Assembly (NCBI RefSeq): GCF_040436345.1
Contig: NC_133234.1
Coordinates: 11,222,446-11,286,445, forward strand
Source of the DNA: Pagrus major
Lineage: Eukaryota > Chordata > Actinopteri > Spariformes > Sparidae
Direction of reading: 5' to 3'
Length of the DNA: 64,000 bases
Shown: in pieces, positions 12,601 to 25,300 of the stretch
How positions within the stretch are numbered: position 1 is the stretch's first letter
How the letters are laid out: the number at the start of each line of letters is the position of its first letter
Position numbers and translations under genes: made by a program
Notes under the pieces: model-generated
Seen by the model: only the letters and a program-made list of their open reading frames with translations
What the model was told of the DNA's origin: nothing
Databases searched by the model: none

Positions 12601-15600
12601 AGCTTTAACATGGTTAACGGTAATCTAACTCTCCCAATAACCCAAATTTAGATGATTTGTTTGATAGAGAAATCATTATAAAGGTGTCAGGTGTGTGGTA
12701 GCAGGAATATAGCTGCATGTAAGGTTTACCTGAGACATGAACACCATTTTTATGTTTGCACAAAAAACACGTCTGTAACAACCAGCTGTGATTCTCTTGG
12801 TTCTCATGGTTCTTTATTTGAAATGCACAGTTTTTTATCCAGTTTACTGTGTTACCTGTGTGGCATTTAAAGAGATTAGATTAACACACAGCAAAAGAAA
12901 GAGGACTCCGGTGTGTGACAAGCAAGTTTAATTTGACTGACCACTGATTAATCTAGTTATTCTATTTAGTTCAGATAACCAGGTTAAAGTGATAGTCTGG
13001 GTCTTTTCATGTGGGGTTGTATGAGGTACTTATCACTGCAGTAGATGACCGTCAGCTCTCTTTTAGCCACCTAAAAGAAGGCCCACCTAAAAATATATAT
13101 ACGATTAACTTTACGCTGTATTTTGAACAAGTTTTGGTGCTTTTACCCAAACAGCTGATCTGCAGCTTAACAGTGCGGGGCAGGCACAGCTGTGCTTGTG
13201 CATAGGAATACGGACGTTGCACGGTTGAGGGAACATAGTGTCAAAGGAAAGGGCTGTCTGACTGCAATGTTCAGCGCCAAACATTTTCAAAATATAGCGT
13301 ACACTTAAACTGATATATGTTTTTTTTTAGGTGTGCCTTCTTTTGGGTGGAGGAGTGAGAGGGAGCTGTGACATCATCAACCTGCCGTTGGTGTCGTCGG
13401 CACCCACCTCTACAGCTATACTATCGGACCATCGCATCTTGCAGTACAAAGTAGTATTATGAGACTCAGAGGCCGACAAAAGAAAATAGTACGGAGGTGA
13501 TTAACAGTGGTTCCTGTCTGGACTCTGGTAAATGATAAAGACCTGGCAGGTTCAGGCGTGGTCAGGAGAAGCATAAAAGTTGAGTGGAGTGAGACGGAGG
13601 TGGGGCATCATCAGCCTGGCGCTGGTGTGGTCTGCACCCACCTCTTGAGGTTTACTTCCGGGCTACCACCTTTTGTGGTACGAAGTGGTATTACGAGACA
13701 GGACTAGCTGGGGCTAGCTGGTTAGCATGCTAACTTCAGTATATATAATTACAACACAACACAAAAATGTCTTTCAAAACCGTTATTTAACATTCTGCTG
13801 ATAATTTTTGTTATTTTTTAATGTTTAAAAATTAAGATTTGTGTAGCTGCACTGTCTGCCGAGGAGTCACAAAGTAGTGACGAGTCAAATAAGCAGGAAA
13901 ATCCATTTATAGCATTTTGGCACCAGTGTAGTGAAGTAATACAATTTATTCCCAGATCAATATTTTGTTCCAACCCTAATATGAACATTAATGTGTCATT
14001 TGGCCTAACCTACTATTACTTTTACACACAACTTCTCAAAAACATACAGCATATACCTTATCTGTTTAGTTGTACCTATTATTATATTATTAATATATTA
14101 TTATACATTGCGCATATATTTCATATCATACATTTTGAATCTCTTTGCTGCCCACACGACCCACCAACCTGTTATCCCCCCGGGTACAGTTTTCGGGAGG
14201 CCTTAACAAGAGTTATCCTCAAGTGTCCCGCACTAACAATATGAAATTAAAGACGTTATGAACGGAAATTTAGGAAGCAGTCGTTTCCAAGACAATTTTA
14301 CTTCACTGTTGTGCCTCCCCACAGACCAATAAAAGCTCTCATATAGACAGTCCCACAGTCCACGATGAAGCACGTCTGATGTAACGAAGGCAAGAGCGTC
14401 TATGCACACAGACACCAAAACACACATAAACACACCTGCCCAGTCATGCATACCTAACCAATATGGCCAATTCAAACAGCCAATCAGTTCTGGGTGGTAA
14501 TAAACGTCAGTCCCTTTGGCCACAAGAGGTCAATAACTATAACTGAGGTCAGTTTCAGCTCTGCACATAAAGTGCTGCCGTCTGCTCAGATGAACCACAT
14601 GGCCCTGCTTTACTGCCACACTCCAGCTGTACATATTCCACCGAACCCCCCGACGCTTTCAAGTGTTTTTCACTTTCTTCTGTAATAGCAACTGTGCATT
14701 AAATGTTGAAAGAATGGAGATAGTAATTGTGAGCATTTTCTCATCTAAACCAAAGAAAAGAAAAAAGCAATCTTATCTGTACGTGCTCTTTAATCTTATT
14801 TTTGATCATTCTGCGTCTGTGTTTTCCGTCAGAACAACCAAAACACTGAATGAAAAATGACTTACATCATTTGTAAATCATTATCTAGTAAAGTCGCTGA
14901 TGGTTAAATTTAGCCACTTAAAGGTGCGATATGTAAGATTTTAGTTGAAAACAATTGAAAATGTTTTACCAGAATGTGAAGAAATAACAGTTTTGACATT
15001 ACAACATCTGTGTATTGTGTTGCAGAGATATCTACTCAAGTTAGCATGCTAACCAGCTAGCCCCAGCCTGTCCCGTACCGAAGCTCCTGTGTTGCCGGTA
15101 GCTACAAACATCAACACTGTGCTCTGAGCTCCCAGTCTGGACCACCAGATGCACGGCTAACTGATCTACTTAGCTGATGGCAGCTACAATTAGCAGCAGT
15201 TTGCAATTACTCTAGTGATCAGTTGTTTTGAGTATGAATTGGACAGGTGGTCATTTCTTACATATTGCTCCTTTAATTTCCATTGCATTCACATTACAAC
15301 ACAGCTGTTGTTGTGGCTAGTGAACGTTAACTTGCTCCCACCAAGACTGTTGATCACTGACGAAACACAGATGCCGTGTGAGACCAAAGTCGTTACACTG
15401 TTGGCTCACAAACCTTGTTAGAAGCTGGAACCAACCGTCCAACCAGACAAACATTTTAAAATGATTGATTCATACTCATAAGAATGTTTTTAAGGAAAAG
15501 AGATACTTTTATTCTGCAACTTTCTGCAAGCTCTGTAGATATCTTATTTTTTCTGATCATTTGTAATAACATCAACATGACCTTTAATTAACTGTACTGG

Positions 15601-16977
15601 GATTGCCATATCCTTTCACTTGAAAGCTGTGTGCGAACAAATCAAACCCTGAGAATAATAGTTCCCAGTGTATTTACATTTTTAAAGCAGTGGAAGTCGT
15701 TTTCCACTTAACGTATGTTGGGAAAATGCTGTTCACTTGTGTGCACTTCTGTGGTATCCTGGTCCTCACCACACACGGCCATTTGAGTGAAATGATCTTT
15801 AAAAGCGTGTGTCGAGACAATTTACTGTTCTCTCCTTTGTACCACCACCTAATGGCTCCTGCTTTATTTAACACTGAGGCAAATGATCCAAAGCAGAACA
15901 GTGTTGATGCGTACCTCTCTATTACACTCACTGTGATATATTCTGTCGTTTCTATTAACACCATCTCTCCAGCTTAGTGGCAATCATGTGTAATTTCGGT
16001 GCTTCAAACACCACTGAATCTTAAGCGTGATGACTCCCGTACAGACAATGCAGGCACAGAAGATGTGAGACTACACTGTCCAGACTGTGGAGATGGAAAT
16101 TCCCTGTGCTCTTTGAAGTACTGCCAGTAGTAAAAGACACAGGCAGCAATGATTGATCTTGGTGCATGAGTGCTACTGTGCATTGTGGTTTGTCTTTTAA
16201 TGGATCTGTCTTGGATGGGAAAAAAAAAAAAATCCCTTATAAATTTACTGACATCAACTTCAAGCACGCACTGGGGTGAAACAGCTCGACTCCAGAGTGA
16301 CAGCACACCTGAAGAGTTAAATAAGCAAACTTGTACTTACTGCAGACGAAGAAGTAGCAGGCCGTGCCGGTGAGGAGGACAGGGCTCCGAGCCAGGGAGC
16401 TGACCAACCCACAGATGCCACCAAACAGCAACAGGACCAAGCTGAAGGGGAGCACCACCACTATTGCGCTGTGCATGTCTGTGTATAAACACACACACAC
16501 ACACGCAAACAGATGGGTTATGGGGCATCTGTTGGGTTATGGCTGTCTTGACAGTGAAACTTCATTAGCAGATATGTGTAATGGTGAGCACAGGGTTTCA
16601 TAAAAGAGCAGAGACTCACACAGCTCAGTCTCAGAGTATCTGGAGTAGTCAGCTGTGATAGAGTCAATAGAGTCTGCCTGCACCTTCCCACCTGGAGGTT
16701 ACAATACAAATAAAGTGGAGAAACATTTAAGGTAAAAAATTACCTTGAAATCTCAATAATTATGAAAAAAAAAAAACTTATGGAAAAGTTGCCTACCTTT
16801 ATTGGTGCTCCACAGTCCCGAGTGTGGAGGGACTATGTCTTCATAGTCGCTCGTGTTTATGGGAGTCATATCTATGATGTACCAGTAGTCGGTTCCGAGG
16901 GAAGTCGCCAAAAAGGCGAAGCTCAGCATACCACAGATGCCGGCTGTGATCACCAGAGAGCCGAAGGTTACCTTCAT
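9660..16977 (-). CDS. tmem235: Transmembrane protein 235 (claudin-fold four-pass membrane protein)
   Basis: Four exons are inferred on the minus strand: 16797-16977 (ATG at 16977), 16620-16691, 16341-16478 and 9660-9934 (TGA at 9660-9662). The phases join into 221 residues, close to the roughly 223 of human TMEM235. Transmembrane segment 1 (about 6-27) is followed by a claudin-type first loop with W32, a potential N-glycosylation site (N41-T-S) and GLW (54-56). TM2 has the family motif VVLPFSLVLL. TM3 is split by intron 3 and leads into GVSLYIIYSYQALAE, and TM4 follows the SFGWSL motif. TMEM114 is the closest alternative, but adjacency to birc5 matches TMEM235 next to BIRC5 in human. The two cysteines usually found after GLW are absent (see findings). 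Human TMEM235 is poorly characterised functionally; claudin-fold relatives act in membranes and junctions. Confidence 0.87.
13365..13740. repeat. Composite repeat with an internal direct duplication
   Basis: Two related segments, about 13365-13470 and 13596-13706, share in the same order 'catcatcaaCCTGcCGtTGGTG...cacccacctc' and then 'gtaGtAttAtGAGAC'. The right part ends in the palindrome GTTAGCATGCTAAC (13721-13734) of TIR family 1, read in inverse orientation. The block therefore looks like a nested or tandemly duplicated derivative of that family. Confidence 0.5.
14918..15276 (+). mobile_element. TIR family 1 element (MITE-like), full copy
   Basis: The left end is ttaaaggtgcgatatgtaag. 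The right end reads cttacatattgctcctttaa, its near-perfect reverse complement, giving a 359 bp element with about 20 bp TIRs. It contains GTTAGCATGCTAAC at 15040-15053 followed by CAGCTAGCCCC. There is no coding capacity. Related copies occur at 18.2, 30.3, 31.4 and 37.9 kb. Confidence 0.72.
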
Positions 16978-18959
16978 CCTGTCCAGGTGAGGGCTGAACT
17001 CACGCGTAACGGTGATGGTGTTGGCTTTAACTCTCCTGGTGTTGATCCAGTCTTTTATTCGTTGACGCGCTGGGTGCAGGATGCAGGAAAAAAAGGAGAA
17101 AAGCCACAAAATTATGGCAGTGAGGTTTCCTGTGGGAGCAGTAATTCAAATCTGAAAAAATGTATATGGAGATCAGCTTATCCTTGACTGACTGGACCAA
17201 GTGACAAAGCTGCAAGAGGATGATACCAGACTGGAGAGCAGCAGCTTCTGTCAGGGAGGGACTTGATTGTATTCGGGAGGCGCACACGTTTACGCACCGA
17301 CAGGAGGGAGACAATATGGGAATATGGGGAGTCAGCTGCGCTTAAACTAAATAAATGAAAGGAGAATGAGGATCAGAAGCAACTGGACGTAACAATCCAT
17401 GAATTGTGTATCTCCAAATATATTACCATCACCAAATAGTTTCAAAGATGACACAAGAAACAAAAGAATATAGCCAGACCTTCCAGTGGCTGCCAAAGTT
17501 GGCCCGCAAGATGTTTCTGGCAAAAATGTAATTATTTAAAGTGTCTTTGAGTATCACGAAATGCGCGATATAAATAAAATGTATTATCGTTATTTAAAAA
17601 ATATGTAAAAGAAAATGTAATGAAGAGAAAATTGTAATATGATGTTAGGTAAACCTGTGCTTTAAATAGACCAATTTAGGATCACTAATTATTCATGTTT
17701 TTTTCATAAACTGAGCCAGTGGTGACAATTTGTGGCTGAAGTCAGACAATTAAAGGAACATGGAAAAAACAAGTGGGGAAAAAAAGGACCTTTGAAAGGT
17801 TATCCTGGCAAAACATTTTTCTTGGAGATTTAAATCAGACTTAGAAAATGCATAGCCAGAATCTTTTTTGTTTTACTTGCCTCATTGGACTTCTGTATAT
17901 TACTGCTTCAGATGATCTTGACTTGCTTTTGGTCTGTGGTTTCGCATTAAGTTTCAGATTTGGCCCTGAGAGAAAAATTTGGGCAATTCTGTTTTAGTTT
18001 ATTGGTTGAATAACTACCCTCTTGCTAGATTCACAGCAGTTGTCACGGCAGTATACCGGAATCAGGGAACACCCTTATATGAAAATTGACATTTATCAGA
18101 CTGTGCACATTTTGCTGTAGCATTAATAAAAATATATACATTTCAAGTCTATATCAAGATCGTTTTTCATTTGATATTTTGTGGAAAAAAATAGTAAAGC
18201 AAAAGAAAACCCTTCTGTTTCCATTCCTTTAAAGATGCAATAGGTAGGACTTATGATTGGAAACATTTCAAACTTACTAAAATTATCAGCAAATATGAAG
18301 GAATAACAGTTTTTACATTATGACGTCTATGCATTGTGTGTCAAAGCATATTTAGCATGCTAACCAGCTAGCCCCTTCCCGTCCAAAACTCCTGTGCTGG
18401 CTGTGTTTACACCAACACTTTCCTAGTGCTTCGAGCTCCCAGTCCAGACTGCTAGCTGCACAGCTAACTCAACTAACAGCAGCTTCAGTTGGCAGCAGTT
18501 AGCTGTAACTCTGACGATATGCTGTTTCATATTCAGTCAGGGTATGAATTCAGCAGGTGCCACTTCTTACATATTGCACCTTTTAGGGTTACTGTAACTG
18601 ATAATTGTGTAATAACTTGATGTTTTCTCAGATGGTTATACTTTAAAGATCTCAAATCGTTGACAGCCTATTTCACATATTTTCAGACTTTCCAATATGA
18701 TACAGATAATAAAATTCACCATCAGAACCAACATCAATAAATAAATGAATAAAAGGTAACCAGAAAGAACGCGTTTAATGAATAAAAACAGACCACATGA
18801 AAACGGAAGACATTAAAAGATAACAGATGTACAGTGTTACAAAGAAGACATACGCAGGGAACACAGAAATGAGATCAGGGAGAAACCAGGCAGCCGCTTT
18901 CCATCTACAATTACTCTCTCACATGCCGCCCATCTCATTCATCAGCATCCATTCTCCTG
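16978..18959. other. tmem235 upstream / birc5 downstream interval
   Basis: Both flanking genes are on the minus strand, so this holds the tmem235 promoter (right of 16977) and the birc5 3' UTR (left of 18960). A TIR family 1 copy occupies about 18227-18586. No other gene was seen. Confidence 0.5.
18227..18586 (+). mobile_element. TIR family 1 element, second copy
   Basis: The left end is tttaaagatgcaataggtag and the right end is cttacatattgcacctttta. The inner core TTAGCATGCTAACCAGCTAG is at about 18352-18371. Length and layout match the copy at 14918-15276, in the same orientation. Confidence 0.68.
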
Positions 18960-21716
18960 TCACTCTTCACCCATGGCTGTCTTGATGATATCTCCTCTTC
19001 TCAATTTGGCTGCCTCTTCCAACTTGGTGAGGGCCTCGTTACAGGATTTGTTCTGCGAGTGGAGGAAATGAAATCGGGATCAGAAATGATGCCAAGGTCC
19101 GATGTTAACACAGGAACCAATGTTTTGTTAGTGGTAGTCTCAACAGATAGGATATTATCTCCATTATTCTCTAAGAGAACAGATTGGAAAAATATTTTAG
19201 CTGTTACATAGTTTTATTTGACTAAAACAGTAAATTGATTACACTGATTGCATTATGTAAGTCAGTAATTTGAAAGTTATTGAGTCCACTGAAGAACATA
19301 CAATCATGAACTTGTGCCTCTCCTTCTGTAGTTTAAAGAATTCCTCCACAGTCAGCTCCGTTACTTTCTTCTTCAGGGTGATGAAGTTGCAGGATGGTGA
19401 ATGAGATTTGTGCTCCTTTCTGGCAACAAAACGAGAGAGTGGTTAAGAGGGACACAAATATTTCATTTCAAGGAACATGTGCAAATTGTGCACACACACA
19501 TTGTACAGGTCTATTAGACTGAGTTGACATTGTACCACAAAAACAACTACAACTAATTAATTCCTGTGAAGAGGTTGGTTTCCAATACAAGTCTGCTTTC
19601 TGTGTAGAAGACAGCTGCTATAAACTATGTTAAGAATTAATGATACTTGTGACAATCACACAGTAGCTCAAGCAGTGTCTTTGTAATGACCATGGATACA
19701 AAGCAAATATTTACATGGTTACAGAGAGTTCAGCTAGTTAATGCCTGAAGTGCTGATGCATCAGCTGCAAACACTGCAAAATTATATAATACACCAAGGA
19801 GGAAAGTCTTATGAAATATAACAACATAAGTGGACAATTTCACTGGAAATGAAACTGTGGTCTGTAGCAGTGATTTTACACATTAAAGATCAGTTTATCT
19901 TTCATGTGAAGTACCACTATGCCTGAAAAAACAGTTATACGTCTTTTGAGTTTTTTGAAGACTGAGAAAATATCCATGATGATGTCTCGAGACTACAATT
20001 TTTAACAGAAAGCTTTCAGTGTTACAAACTGAAGGGGGGGGTTGAAAGACCTGGCTGCTTGTCAGGCTGAGAGGGTCTGAAAAAAGATGTTATCGAGTTG
20101 CCTTACGAGAAATTAAGGGATCCATTGTTTTTAGAGTTGACCCATTAACAGAAAGAAAACGTCAAGGTATCTTTGCCTCTGCTACCGCAAACTTGACCAT
20201 TCTTGGTTAAATCCATCTCTCAAGCCTTATGACTCGACACTAAACCGCTGGAAATACAGAAATGTATTTTGCTTCACAACCGTCTTTAATACCATCATTT
20301 TCTTTTTTCATTGTTTTTTGTGAGCCATTTGTCTGTCTACCGAACTGAAGCATATTACATTTGTTGCTACACCAACCTTGTCTCTCAAGAACTCGACTAA
20401 TTAAAAAATAAGATGAACTTAAATCGATAAAGCAATGATACTGCACAAATCTCCTGTCCCTATTTTTGCAATCCTAACCCATGAGCCGAGTAATGTGGTT
20501 ATCTTACTCCGGGTCATCCTCCGGCTCCCAGCCCTCCAGCTCTTTGAGGCAGAAGAAACACATGGCGATGTCTGGACTGTTGTCTGACGGTGTGTGAATG
20601 AAGCCAGCTTTGGCCATCTGGAGAAACACATGAACAGACAGACAACATAAAAAAGCTGTACTTAATGTTAAAATTACTGGATAATTCATTGACTAGTTGA
20701 CAGACATAAAATTAACAACTTTATTGTTCCGTAAAGCTTTTATTAAGCTACAATGCCAACAACTATTTCCAAATAAAACCAAAAGCATTATTTAGTTCTA
20801 GCTTTTCAGTCAGGAATTACTGCTGTTCTGTGTTTTTTCATCATTTTAAATGGAATTTCTCTGAGATTTAGACTGAACAGACCAAATGATTATTGAGGAG
20901 AATAAGTGTCGGATTAAATCAATAATGCCTTTTTTAAAATTTCAATTTTTTTATTTGTCATGCCAGATTTAGCAAGAATGCTAATTTATTTTCATAGTCC
21001 CTAGGCAAGTACCAGAAAGGGTAACATTACAGGTAACAATAGACAGTTGTACAATACACGATCAAAAATGTACAAAATACATTAAACTACATTTACATAA
21101 TGGTTAGGTGCAGTCCTAAAATGTCAGTTGTTGGTTTAAGCCTAATGAAAATAATCGTAAGCCTTAATGCTAGTTATTTCACCAAAAACAAATGTTATCC
21201 AAGTCAATAATGTGCTTCATCATGTCGTCCTTCAGAATCATAGTTAATAACATTAACAATATCTAAAAGTTACAGAAGTTGCTTTGTTAGTTGACCTCAA
21301 ATAAGAGGGCCCTTTATTATATTAGCAGCAAAACTTAGCTATAACGTTAATGTTACATTTGACAACTAGCTAGTCCTAGCCTATCTATTTGGCTAATGTC
21401 AGAGTAAACATTTGGATAAAAAGATTTTAATACCTAGCTACTGGCAAGAGTGATTTAAGTTATCTTCTAACTTAGCTGTAAAACTACAGTTAAACCCTCG
21501 GGGAGGTTAAAGCGTATTTCATTTTAATATCAGCTGTTTTCTTTATTTAAAGCTAACTGTTGTTGTGCTAGCAGTAGCAAAAGTCAACCGTTTCAAACAT
21601 TCACTCACGTTCTCCGGCGTACACGAGCAGCCCTCGTCGAACGGCCACCCCTCGAAAGTTTTCAGTCTGTTCTCATAAAAGTACATTTTGATATCGTCTT
21701 CGTTACAAGCGTCCAT
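18960..21716 (-). CDS. birc5: Survivin (baculoviral IAP repeat-containing protein 5)
   Basis: Four coding exons on the minus strand: 21609-21716 (ATG at 21716), 20508-20617, 19302-19419 and 18960-19052 (TGA at 18960-18962). They join to 142 residues, the same length as human survivin. The single BIR domain (about 10-90) has zinc ligands C56, C59, H76 and C83, and the family strings [25 protein letters not shown] and [16 protein letters not shown]33-P34 corresponds to the CDK1 site Thr34 of human survivin. The C-terminal part (about 95-142) is the charged helix that packs with borealin and INCENP. Survivin is the chromosomal passenger subunit that reads phosphorylated histone H3 at centromeres and helps activate Aurora B. 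Teleosts may carry birc5a and birc5b; I cannot tell which this is. It is divergent from faap100, with start codons 606 bp apart. Confidence 0.96.
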
Positions 21717-22322
21717 TGTATTTAGTGGCGAAAAAATTAAATAAACTATCAATAACTTTAGCTTGAATCAGTGTGTCAACACCACCAAAAGCCTCCGAGC
21801 TAAACGGTGTTTTCAAATTTCGGCGAATACTCGCTTCGACTGTTTTGATTGGCGGAGGAAGACCACGTGCTTTCCGTAGTTTCTTCTTCTTCTTCTTTTT
21901 CGTGCATTGACAACATGAAAGGTGCACACGTTCGCCACCCAGTGTTCCTGGCTGTGCGGACTACAACTGGCGCTAAAACTCCAAACAAGGGTATGATTTT
22001 TGAATAAATTGTTTTTTAGAAGAAGAGAGAACACACTCCTCTAGTCTTCTGCCCTCTCCGCTGCGGCAAGATAGATTTTTAAACAGCGAACCCACACTCG
22101 GCATCAGACTTCCGGTTGTTTTTCATGGGTAATGTAGTTCTTGGCGGGTATTGGTCCAAAAATTGACGCGCGGAAGTTAGAGAGCGCCCCGTCCTCTGTC
22201 AACAACCGGTTCATGAATACCACGTCTAATTTTGACATAAACATTTTCTTATTGTCTCCTGACAGTGTGTCTAACGTTACATATGCAGACTTGTGAGTTT
22301 CTTCTTCCTCGGTGTTGTGGCT
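21717..22322. promoter_or_regulatory. Bidirectional promoter between birc5 and faap100
   Basis: The two start codons face away from each other with no other gene between. On the birc5 side are TTTGAA on the minus strand (ttcaaa at 21812-21817), a CHR-type element, directly downstream of a CGCCG resembling a CDE; CCAAT (ATTGG at 21848-21852) overlapping TTGGCGGA (E2F-like); and the E-box CACGTG at 21864-21869. On the faap100 side are TTGGCGGG at 22141-22148 and a second ATTGG at 22150-22154, then a CpG-containing stretch (gacgcgcgg) near 22164. CCAAT spaced from CDE/CHR is the known layout of G2/M genes, BIRC5 among them. The motifs were found by eye; their use is inferred. Confidence 0.6.
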
Positions 22323-25300
22323 ATGGAAGGACGGTGTGCTGTTGAGACTTGGGCAGAGTTTGGCTTCTCAGGAGCATCATGCACACCGCAGGTCAAGCCT
22401 GGTGTTGGGACAGATGTGTTCATCTGCACTGGCAGCGACGAGGTCTATGTCTTCAGTACTAAAGAGAGAAAACTCACGGTAAGTAACTAATATACTGTAC
22501 TGTACACTGATCTGGCATCCCAAATAGACCGCACAGCTTCACTATGAGATGGTCAGGTTGTGATAAACTCCCTATTCCCTGTGTTTGATTGTGTTATGGT
22601 GTTTTGTTGCAGGCTGTCTTGCAGTTTCCTGGTCCTGTGAGGGACCTGGTTGAGAGTCATGACAAGCAGCTCCTCTATGCAGCCTGTACGAGCGGAGTTT
22701 ATTGTGTTAGTTTGCAATTTCTCCTATCCAGGTATGAATCTTCACATCCAATATGACTGCATTCACAGTAGCTAGATCCAGGAATAAATGCCCATGTATT
22801 ATATACAATGTGTTAAATGCAGTCCCATCAGTGCCTCTGACTTATGTGACCTTTCACCTCTGCAGAGCTCAAAGCTCCCTTGCTGATGCCTCCTCCAGTC
22901 CAGTTGAGCTGAAAATCTCCTCTGAGTTTCTGCTTGTTCCAGAAGAAGGAGTGTTGTCATTGCTACTTGTTGGCTCTGTACTCCTGACTCTTTCCCAGCG
23001 AGACACGTCCTGGATGTTGACACTGTACAATTGTCCAAAACAGTCAGCCTCCAGCAGCTGTGAGAGCCTCACTTCATTCAGTCTACCGCTGGTCTCAAGT
23101 GTTGTTCAGGATGACGATGAGGGGAAGACGGGATTGAGAAGGAGGCCTGTGCTGATTTGTGTCTGGTCTAGTGATGCGACACCACCACTTTCCTCCTCCA
23201 CTTCTTCATCAGAGGTGACTTTACCTGACAGACACTTCCGCCTCGAGCCAGTCCTCTTCAAACTTCTGTTTGGGGTCGACGCTGCCATCGCCAAGTCACA
23301 GGTCATCATTTGTGGCCTGCCGGACGGGTGTCTTTGTTTCCTCCCTCTGCGTCTCCCAGGATCCCGGCTCCGGGTCCTGCATAGCCTGGAGCAGCCAGTC
23401 GTATTTGTTGGAGCATCTGCTGTCATGGAAACGGGTCCGGGGCATGCACAGTGTTTAGTGGTGGTGGGCGAACTAGGGAGAGTGGTGCTGATCAAAACAG
23501 ACAAGGGAGGCCCAGAGGGAGGGGGCAACACAGCTGGCTTTACTGAGAGGTGTGTACCGGGGCCAGTGGTGTGTAGCTGTGTGGATAAAAACTGTCTCTA
23601 CTACAGCACTGGGTCAGACCTGCTGAGACTGGATCTGTCAGAGGGATCGTCTGGGAGAGAAGGCCAAGAAAGGAATGAAGAGACATCCAGTAAGACAGAC
23701 GCTGCCCGCCAAAGCCCCACCAGTTTAAGTGTGTGTAGAGTTATTGCCTTGGCTGAGCCTACACACAACCATGCAGGTAAGCAGAACCAGGCCCAGCAGA
23801 GAGGTGTTGACTTTTTCTAACACCAACCATCGAACAATTTCCTTCTGGAAGCCATTGCTTTAAATTAATTTAACTGCTGAATTCAATGAACTTCCAGAAA
23901 ACTGAAAAATGTGGGAGTTACACAACAGATATGCTATGATTTATTCAGGTTTGATAAAAAAAAGGATAAACACACAGTGGTAACATCATCTCCCTGTCCT
24001 TCTTTACACACACCAATTGTACTTGTTTTTGTGGGGGATACAAAGAGCAAGCCAAGCCTTCAGCCATGGTGACAGGCTGAGGCAATTCAAAATAGTTAAG
24101 CCAACTAATATAGGACTGTAAGTCAGCAGACTAGACAGCTATTTCAAGTCATTTATGCGAAGATATTCATGAATATCTCCATTCACAATTATTCCAATAA
24201 AGAAAATTCACCACAATCAACTTATTGTGAGTGTTTTTTATCGTGATCGGCCGTAAAATCTTTTATCGTCCTATCCCAAGTTGAACTTAATATCTAGCTC
24301 AAAGTAATAACTGCCTGAATGAATATATAAATCTGGAACTGAACATCAAACTAAGCGTAAAACATCTAGGAGGGAGCTTTTTTAAAAAACTATTATTTCC
24401 CCATAAAGTCTAATTCCAGTTGAGAAGCCTGATATTATAATGGAGGAAACAGCTTGTATGGGATCCCGACCTGAATACACACTCACTTACATGCACGGCA
24501 TCGGCCTCTATCGGAGCCAAGTTCTGCCAATAATGATAGTTAGTAAATCATTGTATGAGTGCAGATTAATTGGCCAAACCCATTAACCAGCTGACCTCTA
24601 GTCTGGAGCCAGTAGAATATCTCTTTATGCTGTTCATTCTGCATCAACAGATGTGCATCAAGTCAGCAGCAGACACTGATCCTTCTTCCCGCTAGGAAGC
24701 AAAAACCTTCTCTTTTCTACTCTGTGAGGAACAACTGTCTAATAATACATATGTGGCAGACCACGGTACTTGATTATAAATTGATAACACTGGTGTGAAA
24801 ATATATTTTTGAACCGACTTTGTGGCTCTTCATTCTGTAACCGAGAAGCTCTTCAAGCTCAGTGGCAACTGCGTTAAGCATTGATGTTATACAGTGTGCC
24901 TGCTTACCAACTGGGCCTCAGTCTCTTTCCTACCTCTATCTTGTATCTTTGTACGCCAGGTGAGGTTGAGCTGCTGGGGCTGTCTGTCAGGGGGCAGCTC
25001 CAGAGGATTACCTTACCTGTGGAGAAAGAGGATACAGAATTGTCCAAGATGCCCTCCACACAGGTGGGCCGCAGCGTCAGGGACCTCCTGTCTGCTATTG
25101 GGGATGTTTGTGAAAGGTAAACCCACCATGATTCCTTTTCCATTGTTGAAATTTAACACAATAGACTTTAATTCTAGTCAATATATTCTTTCTGTTGATA
25201 TGAATGTGATTTTCTTTGCTTTCTTTAGAGCATCAGTGCTGAAAACTACAATCAAATCCAAAAACCAGATTCTGAGGCACCTGAATCAGGTTCTTAACAT

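Larger units (their letters stand above)
9935..16340. other. tmem235 intron 3 (6.4 kb), repeat-rich
   Basis: No exon of another gene was recognised on either strand. The intron contains at least two copies or fragments of the 'GTTAGCATGCTAAC' TIR family (about 13365-13740 and 14918-15276) and AT-rich sequence. A CTCF-like motif (CCACAAGAGGGCG) lies just outside it at 9408-9420. Confidence 0.5.

Noticed and set aside
24894-25228. N-terminal extension of the 424-codon frame in faap100
   Set aside because: In this interval the conserved faap100 exon 4 is read in another frame (24960-25116). The long frame only becomes correct after the acceptor at 25228.
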